DNA from: Pyxicephalus adspersus
Lineage: Eukaryota > Chordata > Amphibia > Anura > Pyxicephalidae
Reading direction: 5' to 3'
NCBI RefSeq assembly: GCF_032062135.1
Contig: NC_092859.1
Location: forward strand, 113,582,577 to 113,646,576
Length of the DNA stretch: 64,000 nucleotides
The position numbers were made by a program, and so were the translations under genes. The first letter of the stretch is position 1, and each line of letters starts with the position of its first letter. Shown here piece after piece: positions 1 to 64,000 of the stretch. The notes beneath the pieces were generated by a model. It ran no database searches, was not told the DNA's origin, and saw only the letters and a list, made by a program, of their open reading frames with translations.

Positions 1-114
1 CAATAAGGCTGTGCAGTTGCTCAAAGCCTCTAAAAAAAGTAAATTATAGATGCAGATAGGTCATGTTTTTTTTTCCATTTTCAACAAGGCCAATAATTAG
101 AATTTCAAACTTAC

Positions 115-52537
<52,423 letters not shown>

Positions 52538-52564
52538 GCTGAATGGTGCTACAGAATGCCAAGG

Positions 52565-52570
52565 CTACAT
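52565..52570 (-). promoter_or_regulatory. minimal start-stop uORF (ATGTAG) upstream of kcp ATG
   Basis: An ATG followed directly by TAG lies 28 bases 5' of the kcp start codon and in the same frame. If it is in the 5' leader (a possible acceptor, CATTACAG, sits at 52591..52598), it would be a minimal start-stop element of the kind known to stall ribosomes. Whether it is transcribed is not visible. Confidence 0.3.
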
Positions 52571-52650
52571 GCCAGGTAGGCTACAGAGGACTGTAATGGC
52601 AGGTGCGCTCACCAATCCCTTCCATATGTTGGCAGAAATGAAAGAAATCC

Positions 52651-52658
52651 CCACGTGG
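52651..52658. promoter_or_regulatory. palindromic E-box-like CCACGTGG
   Basis: A perfect CACGTG core lies 114 bases upstream of the kcp start codon. It is a candidate bHLH site only; I see no TATA box nearby and cannot place the transcription start. Confidence 0.2.
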
Positions 52659-53265
52659 AAAAATTACAATTTTTACTCTGTAAACTGCTAAAAAGATCCC
52701 TTAAGCTCGGAAGTTGGGTGGATGACAGAAGACATAAAACCTGTGCAGGAATGAGGTTTGGCCACATTAAGGTCACTGCACTGTGAAAGTATTGGCTATG
52801 CAGTAGTATCCCCCAACTGAAAGTTGTCATTAGTACTCAGTCCATCCCTTCATTATCCTCTGTACAATGACATTGTCCACATGCTATTCATTCCCAGATT
52901 TCATAAAGGCAAGGGAGGAAGATTGGAAGCACTATGTGCACAGGTGAGGTCCAGGAAGGCTTGGTGAGTGTTGCTTCAACTTTGATATGATAACTTTCAG
53001 AAGATCCTTCTCTGGTCCAGAACAGTGCAATTTCACCTAGAGGTACCTGCAAAGGAGAGGGCGAAGGATCTGTTCCCCTTGGATGAGATATATGCATTAG
53101 TTTCTTGTAGGAATGGTAACTCCAAAGTGTCCTGAAAGTGTCACTATGAACCTCCTTCTGCCCATTAGGGTTACAGCCAGCACCAGTAGTCCCAGTATGG
53201 TAATGCTATCACTGCAGTGCCTCCAGGTAAATTTCAGGAACACATTGACTGGTTAGGGCAAACCT

Positions 53266-53530
53266 TCCCCTTGTGTGCCTCTATCCATCCCTCCCCTACT
53301 ACTTTTTCTCCTTGCCTCCCTCGTTTCTCCAATTCTTTCTGTCTTTCTTTCTGCAATCCTCCCCTATTTCTTTCCATATCCCTCCCCTCTGTTTTCCCAC
53401 CTCTTTATTTCACTATCCCACCCTTCTCAAATCCTCCAAATCCCTGCATCCCACCCTCTCATTATCTTGCCATACCTCCCCTCCTGGGTCCCTCCTCTGA
53501 CATTCACACCAAATTCCTTTTCTCATCTCT
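53266..53530. repeat. polypyrimidine tract
   Basis: About 265 bases almost all C and T on the plus strand (CCTCCC, TCTTTC blocks). It creates several overlapping spurious frames. In the 5' flank of kcp. Confidence 0.85.
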
Positions 53531-53934
53531 GCAAAGTAATAGTGAGTAGTGATGGGGGCTGGGGTAAGGAGAAGAGGATGAATGTACAGCTGACGTTACC
53601 TAAGGAAGGTGAATCATAAAGGTTTAAAACTGCACAACTGTGCTCTGGAAACTATTGGGGTTAGCATTGACTAACAGGTCATTTCTGAATATACACACTA
53701 CATTGGTTTTGTTTCTCTTGCATGCTATGTATGTATAAAAATCAGAATGTAAAACAGCCCTAGCCTGGATAATAATAACACTAATGTATAGTATAAGACA
53801 CACTCTTCTTTGTGCTAATGCCAGCAGACTGTGTGATTGCATATCCTATACCCCATACTAATTATATGTACTTATGTGTATTGACATAACTAAAAACACA
53901 TACATGCCTGCCATGGTATAGCACACAGAAAGGT

Positions 53935-54083
53935 ATTAATATTATTAATATTAACTAGTATTTATATAGCACCAACATATTACGCTGTGCTATACATTAA
54001 ATAGGGGTTGCAAATTACAGACATATACAGACAGTGACACAAGAGGAGGAGAGGACTCTGTCCATAAGAGCTTACAATCTTAG
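53935..54083 (-). mobile_element. SINE/retroelement 3' fragment
   Basis: On the minus strand: GATTGTAAGCTCTTATGGAC through a TGCAACCCCTATTTAATG block to a CGTAATATGTTGGTGC tail. A 5'-truncated member of the same tail family. Confidence 0.65.
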
Positions 54084-56661
54084 AAGTGGGGGAAGCAACA
54101 CACAATTACAAATTCTTGTAATATGGAAAAACTGAAATAATAATACAGGTGCACTATAGCTGTTGGTATATGTTTGTGTCTGTTCCTGGATGTATCCACC
54201 TGGAGAATAGGCAGTGTTTGCATGTTTAGGCTTTGCATATAATCTGAAACACAGGGAAATACAATCATAGGTGCAGCCATTGCCAATATGTACATAAAAA
54301 TGCAGCCTAATCCTGGCTTCATTCCCTAGTGAGCCATTGACCTACAACACGCAGTGGTCCAGACTTTTCTGACTTTACGCACTTGTTTCAAATCAATAGC
54401 TTGGTAGGTAGTGAATGCAGGAGCAGGACCAAAGCCACCGAGGATGTTGGTGTTTCCACCTTTTTTATTGATAAGTTGATTTTCCAAAGCAGTTCATGGC
54501 AGCTTTAAATGAAAGTTGACAAAGACTGTAAAGTTTCACTAGTGACTGAAGGATGGAGGTAGGTAAATGATGTGAAGGGGACAGCAGGACTCATTGATGA
54601 CATGCAGTTTTGTGCATGACCTACTGAAAAGAAAAGATATCATTACAGGAGATTGTAGAAGACACTTTTTTTAGGTTAAATTAAAACAGGGAGTGTTAAA
54701 ACCCCCTATCAAGTTATTTTTGCTGTCAATGTCCTGTTGGGGAGATTTTTTTTTGTTTTTTACCCTGAAGGCATAACAGTAAACACAAGGAAATCTTTCC
54801 ACAATTAGAAGAAGACAATTGTCCCCAAAACATTTCACCTAATTCAATGATATCCCTTACTTTTTGGTCGCTAGTTTTGGAATTTTACTTACTGACAAAA
54901 GTCACGTGTCGATCTTCCCATTAGAATCACAAACAGTAATAACAACTTGGACGTGGGCCCTACTCCATCTATCACTAAATAACACACAATTTGCCTTTAC
55001 ATTTATATTAAATGTTCATAATTCTTGCACAGGGCTGTTGTCTTTTTGGGGACTGTTGCTACCTTACTGGAGATATTTGCTGCAACTGCAGTCTATTCCT
55101 CATTTTGGTATCTATCTCTATCACACACTCAACATGTTCAGTCAGTTCCATCATATAATGTCAAGAGCAAGAGACAGTAAATAGGAAACCCAATGTCCTA
55201 CCGTAAATCTAAAATCCTGACCAACCAGTATTTTAAGAGAAGCCAAATGTTATGTTGAACACGAGGAAGTGTCATAGACTGTCCCCGGTCTGGGAAAATA
55301 GCTTTAAAGGATTCATCAATTGTTTGGGCCCCTATGCAGCAAAATTGGTTCAGAATAAAAAAAAACCCAGGCAATGCTAAAAAAAATGGGATACAAAAAT
55401 ACGCTACCCACAGTGATTGTCTCTTCAGCTCTGCCAATGGCTGTGATTAGTGAAAGCATTCTGAGCAAAGCAAATGTATCAACACTTCCTAGATCTTCCC
55501 AGCTACTTGGGAAATCTCTTTAAGAAAAGCTTCCAGTAACTATGGGACCAACTCACCACAATACATGATTTAGTGCAAGAAATACAGCTATCCTAAGAGA
55601 ACAAAATAGACCATGAACCTTAACCCATCCATCTGTATAGGACTATGCAATTTCCTTCTCTAGCCTGAGTACCTGATAATGTATTATTGGCTCATCATTC
55701 TTAGGGGATAATTGCCTTCAAATCCATTTTAAAGAATGTTTTTGTATGGTGTCACAAAAGGATCCTGATTGATTGTGTGTACACACCAGCAGAAGATTCC
55801 ATTCCTCATCTCCTTGCCTAAGTACACTATTGTGCACTAATCCTCAAACAAGAGACCTGCAAGCAGAAGGAGCCGATTAGGGTCAGGGCACCTTTATTTT
55901 CTCTGTTTACTAAAATATAGCTGTCATCCATTCATATTTACAAGACTCTCTGTAGCACTTAGCAGCTTGAAAGACATCTGGGTAAAGTCAATTTTTGGCA
56001 TAAATAAAAGCACTAATTGGATACTAATAAAAATATTTAAATATATATTTAAATGTACAAGTGTAGGAGCCTACATTTTACTTGGTATCAGAATATTGTG
56101 ATCTTCTGCACAGTATAACTAGAATCAATGAGCGCTGTACATCAGTGTTGTTCAGTTCTATTGAGAGGGAAGGAGGGAGGATGGACAGGGGGCACCATGC
56201 TGTGTCCTCCTCAAAAAGAAATGACAGGAGTAGTCACCAATCAATCATTTAGTGATTCTCAATGGACAGTGATTAGGGATCCACAGCAGATCCCTAAAAA
56301 ACATTAAAGGAACACTGCACATATGCTAGAATTTCATCATAAGAACATAGTAGAATGCTAGAGGGATGAGCTCATACATCTGCTGCTTCTCCATTATTGC
56401 TCAGTCACAGACTGGGGTAGATAGGTGACCTGGATGTACAGCTTTGATGCATTATGGAAAAAAAATCAAATACACAGATAAAATACAAACTTGGTACTTT
56501 TACTTCCACTTATAGGTTTCCTTCCCAACTCCATACTGTAACTAAACAGTAAACAGTAAAAGGAGTAAAGCACTCATCTCTATTTCCCTGACAGCATGCT
56601 TCTCGCACTGCTTAACACTGATGGGCTCATGTTTCCTGTTTTGCTGCTTCACCCTCTATAA

Positions 56662-57011
56662 CAGGGGTCCCCAACCCCTGTCAGACAGGTGGGCCGTGGT
56701 TCTGGCCGATGCACTCCCCAGCAAAGTTAGTAAAAGGACCCTGCTTGGTGGGGGGCGCACCGGCCAGAGCCGCGGACCATGTCTTCCATACAGATCACAG
56801 GTTTAGGGCAGAATAGGGGTTGTGTCTTTGAACACAACCTGCCACTCTCCCATCGTAGGCACAGACCTGCGATGGGAGAGTGAGTGGGTTCTGGCATTAT
56901 GACGTCACTCTGGGGGAAGTTTAGTTTGAGTGACACATGGCTCCCCACGCATGCGCGGTCCGGAGTCTGTGCATTTAGTGGTCCGCGAGCTCCAAAAGGT
57001 TGGATCTGCTG
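56662..57011. mobile_element. hAT-type non-autonomous element
   Basis: Left end CAGGGGTCCCCAACCCCTG; right part GGTCCGCGAGCTCCAAAAGG then TTGG, which mirrors the usual left arm of this family. The interior is GC-rich with an inverted repeat around CTCTCCCATCG / CGATGGGAGAG. Confidence 0.6.
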
Positions 57012-58584
57012 TACAGATTGTATAACACACTGCACAAGGAGGACTTCGAGTCAAATTCAGGTATTCATATGAATTTCAAACACTACATTTAATGATGAAT
57101 TTGAAATTGCATGTGGAATTCATTGATGACTTTTATATCTGTCTGAAGTTCTGTAAAAAAAAAAAACACATTTTAGTACTTTTATTATTTTCAAGGAAAT
57201 GTGCCCTTACCATCCTCTAAAAGGCACAATTACACACTAAATTTATACTTACAAAACATGTTATCATAAGCCAAGGTTCAGATTCATTTTATTTTAAAAT
57301 GCATTGCTAAAAGTATTGTGAGCATTGCCATATCTGCAGTGTGCAGGCACACATAGAGTATTGGGAGATTTCCGTTCCACATATCTCTCTGCTATAGTGA
57401 TGAAAATTCAGCTTAAACAGATTTCAAAACTGCTGATTGCTCAACAAGTGGAGTGAATGGAAAAACTACAACTCATTTCTACAACAGAAGGTATTTGTTT
57501 CCAAGTTCTGGGTTTTACAGTCTGCACTTTCATTACACAGGATCCCCACTGACATTCAGACAATCATGAAATATATGACAATTTATACACACCAGAGTGC
57601 CTGCACTTTTACAACCAAGCACATTGTAATAGAGTTTCCTCACTCAGCACATTTGACACAGGTGGAATTTCATGCTTGCACTTATATACCCAAACATCAT
57701 ATCTATATAGAAACATTGGACATCATATTTGAAACCAGAAGCATTCTTGTAAAGTTGCTCCCCTTCCCTTTTGTAAATAAAATAGTTTTTTATAAGATTT
57801 TGGGTGTGTTAATGGAAATGTATGTACATTTGTTCAAAATTTGTGCAGTTAGAACCCAGTGTTAGAGAAGAAGACTTGGCTCACAATCAATGTTCCAATT
57901 CATCCCAAAGGTGTAATAGGTTTGAGGTCAGAGTTCTCTGCAGACATAAATGGTCAATTTTGCCCCTTGCACACCATACTCTAAACCTTTAGTAGGGAAG
58001 TGTTCAAAATAGTGTCATTTTACTACACCAAAACATAAATCCAAAATTAGCACACCCATGAATTTGATTTAACAGTTATTGAATGAAAACCAAACAAATG
58101 TCAAACACGTTATTCCCAGCACTAATATGACATCACGCCAAGTAACAGGTATATGCCACAGTGTAGCAAATGGAATGAGCAATTCATACAGCACATCCAA
58201 TTAAGTTCAGGAAGTGACATTAAGTTATGTCAAGACCTACATTGAGAACAGTGGTTCCTGTTCATCTCCAAGTGGCTGGCACCACTGTTCCTAAAGAACC
58301 AACATTGTCACATTGTACAACAGGCAGCAGTGTACTGAACCACTTACTATTAGTGTTGGTGTTCAAATTCGGGTTGCCCTTATATTCGACCTGAAAATGG
58401 CTGTTTGAATTCGAGTAGACCCAACCCGAAAAAAAGAGATTTGACAGTAAAAATTCGGATAAAAAAAAAAATTTAAAAAATGTGTTAAATAAATTAGTTA
58501 AATTAATTTATTGAGTGTTTGTGTTTATTTACCTAATTATTATTTTTTTTTACAGGTTATCCTACAATGACATGATATCTCTTA

Positions 58585-59018
58585 AGCTGCGTACACACTT
58601 CCAATTTTTATCGTTGGAAATGAACGACGAACGAACGACGAACGACCGATTGGCCAAAAATCGTTCGTAAAAAAGTAACCAACGACGCCGACGAACGAGG
58701 ATAGTCGTTGGAAATGAACGACCGGACCGGCGGATCGGATTGGACGACGATCGTTGACCATCTATCGTGTGTACTGTCGTTCAGTGATCGTCCATGGTCT
58801 GAGCATGCGCGGTGAACGAACGTTCGCTCACTTCCTGTGGTGCACGTCACTTCCTGTATCGTTCAAACGATCGCATCTATCGTGTGTACAATATCTTTGA
58901 ACGATCGTGTCGTTATCTGTAGGTACAGGATCGGTGCCATACGATCGTTCGCAGATATCGTGCAGGATCGTTCATCGTTCGTTTACCAACGATAAAAATT
59001 GGAAGTGTGTACGTAGCT
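58585..59018. mobile_element. Harbinger-type MITE with TTA target duplication
   Basis: Terminal inverted repeats of over 30 bp start AGCTGCGTACACACTTCCA; the right end mirrors it with one early mismatch. It is flanked by TTA on both sides (58582..58584 and 59019..59021), the target site duplication of PIF/Harbinger. The interior is built from ACGAACGA/CGATCGTTC blocks. Confidence 0.8.
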
Positions 59019-59020
59019 TT

Positions 59021-59135
59021 ACTCTGTAACACACTTTCCAGCACAGAAATATTTTGATACTTTTGTTACATTTTTCTTTTATCCACTGTGAGAAAAATGT
59101 AACAAATGTATCATATTACTGTGCTGTTACAGAGT
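59021..59135. repeat. imperfect palindrome
   Basis: ACTCTGTAACAC ... CAGCACAG pairs with CTGTGCTGTTACAGAGT, and the inner TTGTTACATTTTTCT pairs with AGAAAAATGTAACAA. Confidence 0.8.
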
Positions 59136-59166
59136 TATTAGAGATATTTGCCCACTGGGCATCTTC

Positions 59167-59198
59167 TCAATGATTGCAGCAGAGTCTGCAATCATTGA
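59167..59198. repeat. hairpin, 13-bp arms
   Basis: TCAATGATTGCAG, short spacer, then its inverse CTGCAATCATTGA. Confidence 0.9.
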
Positions 59199-59248
59199 AA
59201 AGAGTGTTAATTAACCTGTAGTGCCCCAGGGATTGCACACTGAGCTAA

Positions 59249-59280
59249 TCAATGATTGCAGCTGTGTCTGCAATCATTGA
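59249..59280. repeat. hairpin, 13-bp arms (second copy)
   Basis: The same TCAATGATTGCAG arms as at 59167..59198 with a different spacer. Confidence 0.9.
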
Positions 59281-59330
59281 GAATAGTGCAAATCGGGAAA
59301 AGTTTCCCCATTCATCACATCTAGTGCCCT

Positions 59331-59365
59331 GTGTTCTTGGATAGAGAAACTCTATCCAAGAACAC
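59331..59365. repeat. perfect hairpin, 16-bp arms
   Basis: GTGTTCTTGGATAGAG, AAA loop, CTCTATCCAAGAACAC. Confidence 0.95.
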
Positions 59366-59412
59366 ATACTACTGTTACAGTGCAGCAACAAGATGGCTGC
59401 TGCAGCCCTGTA

Positions 59413-59455
59413 GTATGTGTTCCTTGATAGAGTTTCTCTATCCAAGAACACATAC
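59413..59455. repeat. hairpin, 20-bp arms
   Basis: GTATGTGTTCCTTGATAGAG, TTT loop, and its inverse with one mismatch. Same arm sequence as the hairpin at 59331..59365 but with a complementary loop. Confidence 0.95.
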
Positions 59456-59462
59456 ACTAGTA

Positions 59463-59501
59463 AAGGGCTGCAAGAGCAATCAGATTGCTCTTGCAGCCCT
59501 T
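59463..59501. repeat. perfect hairpin, 19-bp arms
   Basis: AAGGGCTGCAAGAGCAATC, one base, then the exact inverse. Confidence 0.95.
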
Positions 59502-62500
59502 AAAAGTCACTAAAAATACCCCAAATTCTCCCACCATTGACTTCAATGGTGTTCGAATTCGGCATTCGATCACCCGAACAATATCTCACTATTCGATCGA
59601 ATAGTTGTCGAATCGAATAGTGAGATATTTGACCAACACTATCTCCCCCATTATTTTCTATGGGTTGCCAGAGGTAAGAAACAGCATGTAGCATTTAACT
59701 GTAAAAGAATGAGGTCCAGAAACCCAATGTTTCAGGTTGTAAAATTACCCTTTTCCCAAGAACAACCTGTTCATGCCATTTGCTAAGTGTTGCATATTAT
59801 ATCTGTCCTAGCATGTGTAAATCAGTAATCTATTTAGTTTTAAATGGAGGTGTTAAGTTTTAAATTAGGAGGTGTTAAAGGTAAGCTCTCTTAGAGAATT
59901 GTGGCAGTGTGTTGTGACTGCGGCAGTGTGTTAAGGGACCAGGATTGACCGGGTAAGGTGAAGAGGTTTCCTAACATAAAAGGGACAAAAAGAGCATGAA
60001 ATTGGTCCAAAACAAAGAGAACAAATGGAGGACTATGGAGCATTAGCATGAAAGCATCCCAGATATAAACATAAGAAACTTCTTTGTGAAATATGAGTAT
60101 GGCAGATAGAAGAAAAGAGTGAGCCTCTATGGAGACTCACAAGACCCCTTCAGATTGTGAAAGTAGTGTTTTATGGGGGCAAAGAAGAGAAGGAGGAAAT
60201 TACAACAGATCTCCCTAGGAAAATGATTGTTGATTTCTTTGTAAACATTTTAAACTAAGATGCTATCCTGGAAGCTGTAGGAGAAGATACAAGGTAATGA
60301 GTGAATAAGGACATCAGAACAAGCAAGGTACAATTGATAAAAACTTTTTAAACTCCAGTTTTGGTGGATAAAGGGTGTAAGTCTTGCACTGTAAAAATGA
60401 CAAAAAAAGAAGGAATCATATTTTGAGGGCTGGTTATACTAATATAAGGAACATGTTTATTTCAGAGACCTGATGATGGCAATAAAATAAATAGTTCCAC
60501 TACTGCATTGGTTATCTAGTGTGGGTGAATGCAGTCTAAAACATGTCTCTCAACATGTCCTAAACAGCTGTATGTAGTTTGAAATAAATGACTGTATAAT
60601 ATTAGGCAGTGTTTTTATATAAACCAGTTCTGGATGTGCAGTTAGCTGCAGAGGCACAAAGGAATGATTTGCATTGCTCTGCCCAATATCCTATAAGATA
60701 AATATTTAATTTTTTAGATATGTGATCGAGGTAAAATATGCCAATGCCTCCTATTTTAGGATGGCTTTAGGTCTCCTTAAACATGCGGTCTAAAACTGCC
60801 TGGTTAGCTGCTCCTGTGTACTCCTATATGCTCCTAGGAACAGTTTTTGGAGTAAATGTCAGTGTTTGACAAATATTTTATTTTCATTTGGTTGAGTGTA
60901 ATTGTGGGTCACTCCACCACAAGGAATTATGAGCCATCTCTAGCTCTCTAGCATGAACCCCAACAGCAAAGCAACCATAAAGCAACTGCTGCAAATAAAG
61001 AAAAATACCTATTGATGTGCTGGAAATATAATGTGCTTATTCTTACCTCCTTGGCATGACAACCCCAATCTGTCCTAACCATGTCAGCCCTGCATTATCT
61101 GTTCCCCTGTTTTTTCATGTCTATAACACCTCTTTGTGCACAGACAGAGTGCACAGGAAGTTATAAGCTCACAAAATATCTGGCAAAGTTGGAAATGGAA
61201 CAAATAAAAGGAATTCACTGTAAGGGTTTACATACACTGTACACACAACATAAGTATCTCTTTTGGTAATATGTGTAAATTTAATATTGTCTAATCATTC
61301 CTCAAATTGTACATCTGTACTGTAATTTCTCCTTTTAATACAGCTTATTCCATACTTCTTGTTTCTACTATTATACCACCTAGACATTGTGCACAAGTTC
61401 ACTTTGTATGGAGGGTATAAACAGAAATTATGAACTGGAATATACATCCGACCTGTATTTATAAGCCTAAATAATAGAGCGCACAAACTCCAGATTTATT
61501 ATGCAAAATCAGGTATTTGCTTCATTTTATAAATACAGTTAATATTTCCAATTATCCCTACAAATGTATACTAAGTGTCTCCCTTGAATTTACCAGGATT
61601 ACACTGGATAATGGATGTTACCCAAAATAATGCCATATAATAGTAGTACAGTCATTTCAGTGACTTACATAGAGGACTAGTTTTTTTCCACTTCTGCACA
61701 AATAGCAATGTCATCGATTCCTTGGATACACAAGAACCCACAGAGCATGTTGACACAAAGCATCACACAGCAGTTCTAGACTTGTAAAGACATGACTGTA
61801 TCACCATCTCAATGGTGTGTGAGTCTGTGTCACACTTCCTTGTACTCACACAGCTGTGTTTGTGCAGAATATCTAGCACACATCTTAAAGTGTGCATCCT
61901 AGTGTGACTGTCACATAACCCTCTTTCCTGGTATGAAGTCACAGCAAGTCCTAATATTACATTTACCTGACAAGGGATTATTGTGATCCTATCTATGATG
62001 GTACCCATACACCCACCAGGATCTCTGATCTTTCCATCATCAGAGATCAGACCCTGGGACAATAATATTTCAAACACTATGCAGAGCAGAATTTTTTCTG
62101 AGTAATTAGCAGCATATAATAGTAGCAACTATCCTGAAAGTTTTACAATCCACTGCACTGATGTTCTGCAGTCTGTTGAGGTTAACAAATTACTGTTAAA
62201 TGGGTGCAATATATTTTAATTATAAAATATTTCTGGTATAGCAGACCTAAACTAAAATTTTTACTTTACATAAAGGGCTGAAAAACCTTTTTATATGAAG
62301 TAAAAAATATTCTTTTTTTGTACCGCAACACTTTAAAAAAAAAAAAGTTAAGCCCCTCCCATTCACGGTCAGGACTGAATGGCAGCACAAAGCCTTCCGG
62401 GACACTACTGTCTTTTTTCCTACATTGAGTCAAAAGAGATGCCAATCTCATACATGGGCAGTGCGATTGACACTGTGTTTTTCGCCTTAGCAGCAGGCTA

Positions 62501-62679
62501 CGTCACAAGATCTTGTGCCCAGTAGTTCCTCTACGGCCGGACGAAGGAGAATTCCAGGACAGTACATGACTCGGTTGAGGACATTTCCAGCCACGAGGGA
62601 TTCTTTTTAATTTTTATTTTAGTTCCGCTTTTATATGCTTGTTACACAGCCATACCTACACAGCCATAGGTCTTAAAAT

Positions 62680-63260
62680 GGCAGAGCAGGGGCTGGCCAG
62701 TTGCCATTTTGCACAGGCAGGGAGAGCGATTCCCACCCTCCCTCCCTCTTCTCATTGTTTGGTTTATAGCAGGGGTAGTTGGGGTTCTCAAAGAAGGGGG
62801 GGGGGTAGGAGCTGATACTATTGGTGTGGACTATTGTGTGATACTATTGTGGAGGACCCATCTCAGGTGTGGGGACTCTCAAGGTGATGCTGGAGTAAAG
62901 GTTGGAGTCAAATGTGAAGGGAGAGGGGTCCTGCAGGTAAAAGAGTAACGTCCCTGAGTCGGTGCTGTGCGGCTGGGAGCAAATGCAGTGGGCCCCTTCT
63001 GGAAATCTGGTGATGGTGGTTTAATACCTTTGGGGACCTGCAGCTTGGGACTGGTTGGTTGTGGGAGGTAAAAGGGGGGCAGTAAAAGGTTAAGGGGTGT
63101 TGGAAAGTTATCTGTTATGTTATATTATTTAATGTAAGTTATTGTTATGTTTAGATAAAGTCTATAAGTTTTGATAATAAAACAGCTGCTAAGGCCATTT
63201 AAATTCCTAACAGGTGGTGTGTTTATTGTGGGGGGTGGGGACCCCTCCAAGCTACCTACC
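62680..63260 (+). mobile_element. G-rich interspersed element, copy 2
   Basis: Second member of the 24316..24970 family in the 5' flank of kcp. Tail AATAAAACAGCTGCTAAGG then GGTGGTGTGTTTATTG. Confidence 0.45.
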
Positions 63261-64000
63261 TCTTGTATATATGCTTTGCAAGGGGAACATTTACCTTTCT
63301 ATAGGAACATCTAATACTCATTTAGTAAATCAACTTCATTATGTTTTGTTAGCTGGGTACCGGTAACATAAAATATACATTTATGTGAACAATTAAGTAC
63401 ATTTCATGGAAATTGTTGACCTTTCCAACGTATTTACAGATAAACAAGATTTTCATTTAAGTAGTGCTTAAAGATAAAGGTGATATAATAGATGTAATGG
63501 TGTATTGTGATAATCTAAGTACACTCTTGGCTTCAGAAGTTGGTTTTCCCCTTTTAGCAGAAATTAATTCTTGTGGGCATTTTGGATAAGTGCCCAGAAG
63601 TTTGTTCTCAGCTTGGTGATACATTTTGACCACCTCTCCATGCAAGATTCCTAGATTTTGGGTTGTTTAGAGATTTACTTGAATTTACTGTCCTTTTTAT
63701 ATCCCACTTTCAATTAGCACAGGTCACGGGTGGAAAATACCACTTAGACATTAAAGATTCTGTAAGAACATCAACTGAATAGCTTATTTGGCTCTGGCAA
63801 TGAGTGTGCACATACCCGCACACATTAGGAAGTGTACACGCAGCTTCATGTGCCCCGGTGAGCACATGTATGAGTAAAGATCCATGTCTTTCCATGCACA
63901 GATGCATGTGAAGATGCACCATTTACCCCACTGCCACAATCTTCCAGGTAAAGGATAACACTTTAACAAACTGGACAAATGCTGAAGAATACAGTGTCAC

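Larger units (their letters stand above)
58351..59643. mobile_element. palindrome-rich non-autonomous element
   Basis: Bounded by TAGTGTTGGTGTTCAAAT on the left and its imperfect inverse TTTGACCAACACTA on the right, with TTCGAAT/CGAATAG motifs near both ends. It contains a chain of hairpins and hosts the Harbinger MITE. No coding capacity seen. Confidence 0.55.
52659..64000. other. 5' flank of kcp, no gene supported
   Basis: No exon with conserved protein content seen on either strand. Holds the polypyrimidine tract, SINE fragment, hAT element, palindrome-rich element with its MITE, and G-rich element copy 2. An untranslated first exon of kcp could lie here but cannot be recognised. Confidence 0.6.

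Noticed and set aside
53217..53619. Three overlapping plus-strand frames of 75-114 codons
   Set aside because: Created by the stop-poor polypyrimidine tract; low-complexity Ser/Leu/Pro protein with no recognisable domain.
57437..57865. Plus-strand frame of 142 codons
   Set aside because: No recognisable domain, odd composition, no splice or promoter context; likely chance in AT-rich DNA.

Overview
The window is vertebrate chromosomal DNA, most likely from a neobatrachian (ranoid-type) frog. It is AT-rich, intron-rich and packed with interspersed repeats. I recognise the repeat ends as frog-like: Harbinger-type MITEs ending in AGCTGCGTACAC, a tRNA-derived SINE whose tail reads roughly TACAGCGCTGCGTAATATG, and several hAT-type elements. 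The species call rests on my recognition of these repeats and was not tested by search.

One gene explains almost all coding sequence: kielin/chordin-like protein (kcp, 'Kielin'), on the minus strand. Its initiator exon is at 52414..52537 and it runs leftwards off the window. I could place 43 coding exons by hand. All have GT-AG borders and all phases agree, giving an uninterrupted chain of 5572 nt (1857 codons plus one base). The protein reads in order: signal peptide; thrombospondin N-terminal/laminin-G-like (TSPN) domain; acidic, Gln-rich linker; coiled coil; then 26 von Willebrand factor C (VWC, chordin-type CR) domains. The last exons, including the C-terminal VWD domain expected for the family, lie left of base 1. 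Known Kielin/KCP proteins are secreted modulators of BMP and TGF-beta/activin ligands, acting through the VWC domains.

Layout: 1-36.3 kb holds exons 5-43, mostly small VWC half-domain exons in short introns; 36.3-46.4 kb holds the linker/coiled-coil exon, a short exon and the TSPN exon in larger introns; 46.4-52.4 kb is intron 1; 52.5-64 kb is the 5' flank, with no second gene that I can support. A 354-base assembly gap (35564..35917) sits between exons 5 and 6.

Non-coding sequence: introns and flank hold MITEs (one splitting another element's palindrome arm, another itself split by a retroelement-like insert), a tRNA-derived SINE and several elements sharing its tail, hAT elements including an inverted pair, a decayed transposon-associated gene on the plus strand (20.65-21.70 kb), a 232-bp tandem duplication, a degenerate minisatellite, a large inverted-repeat element, and a chain of hairpins at 59.0-59.5 kb. 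Three copies of a motif resembling the hammerhead-ribozyme core (4047, 32344, 49157) are the most unusual non-coding signal. I see no bacterial-type system, CRISPR array or operon here.
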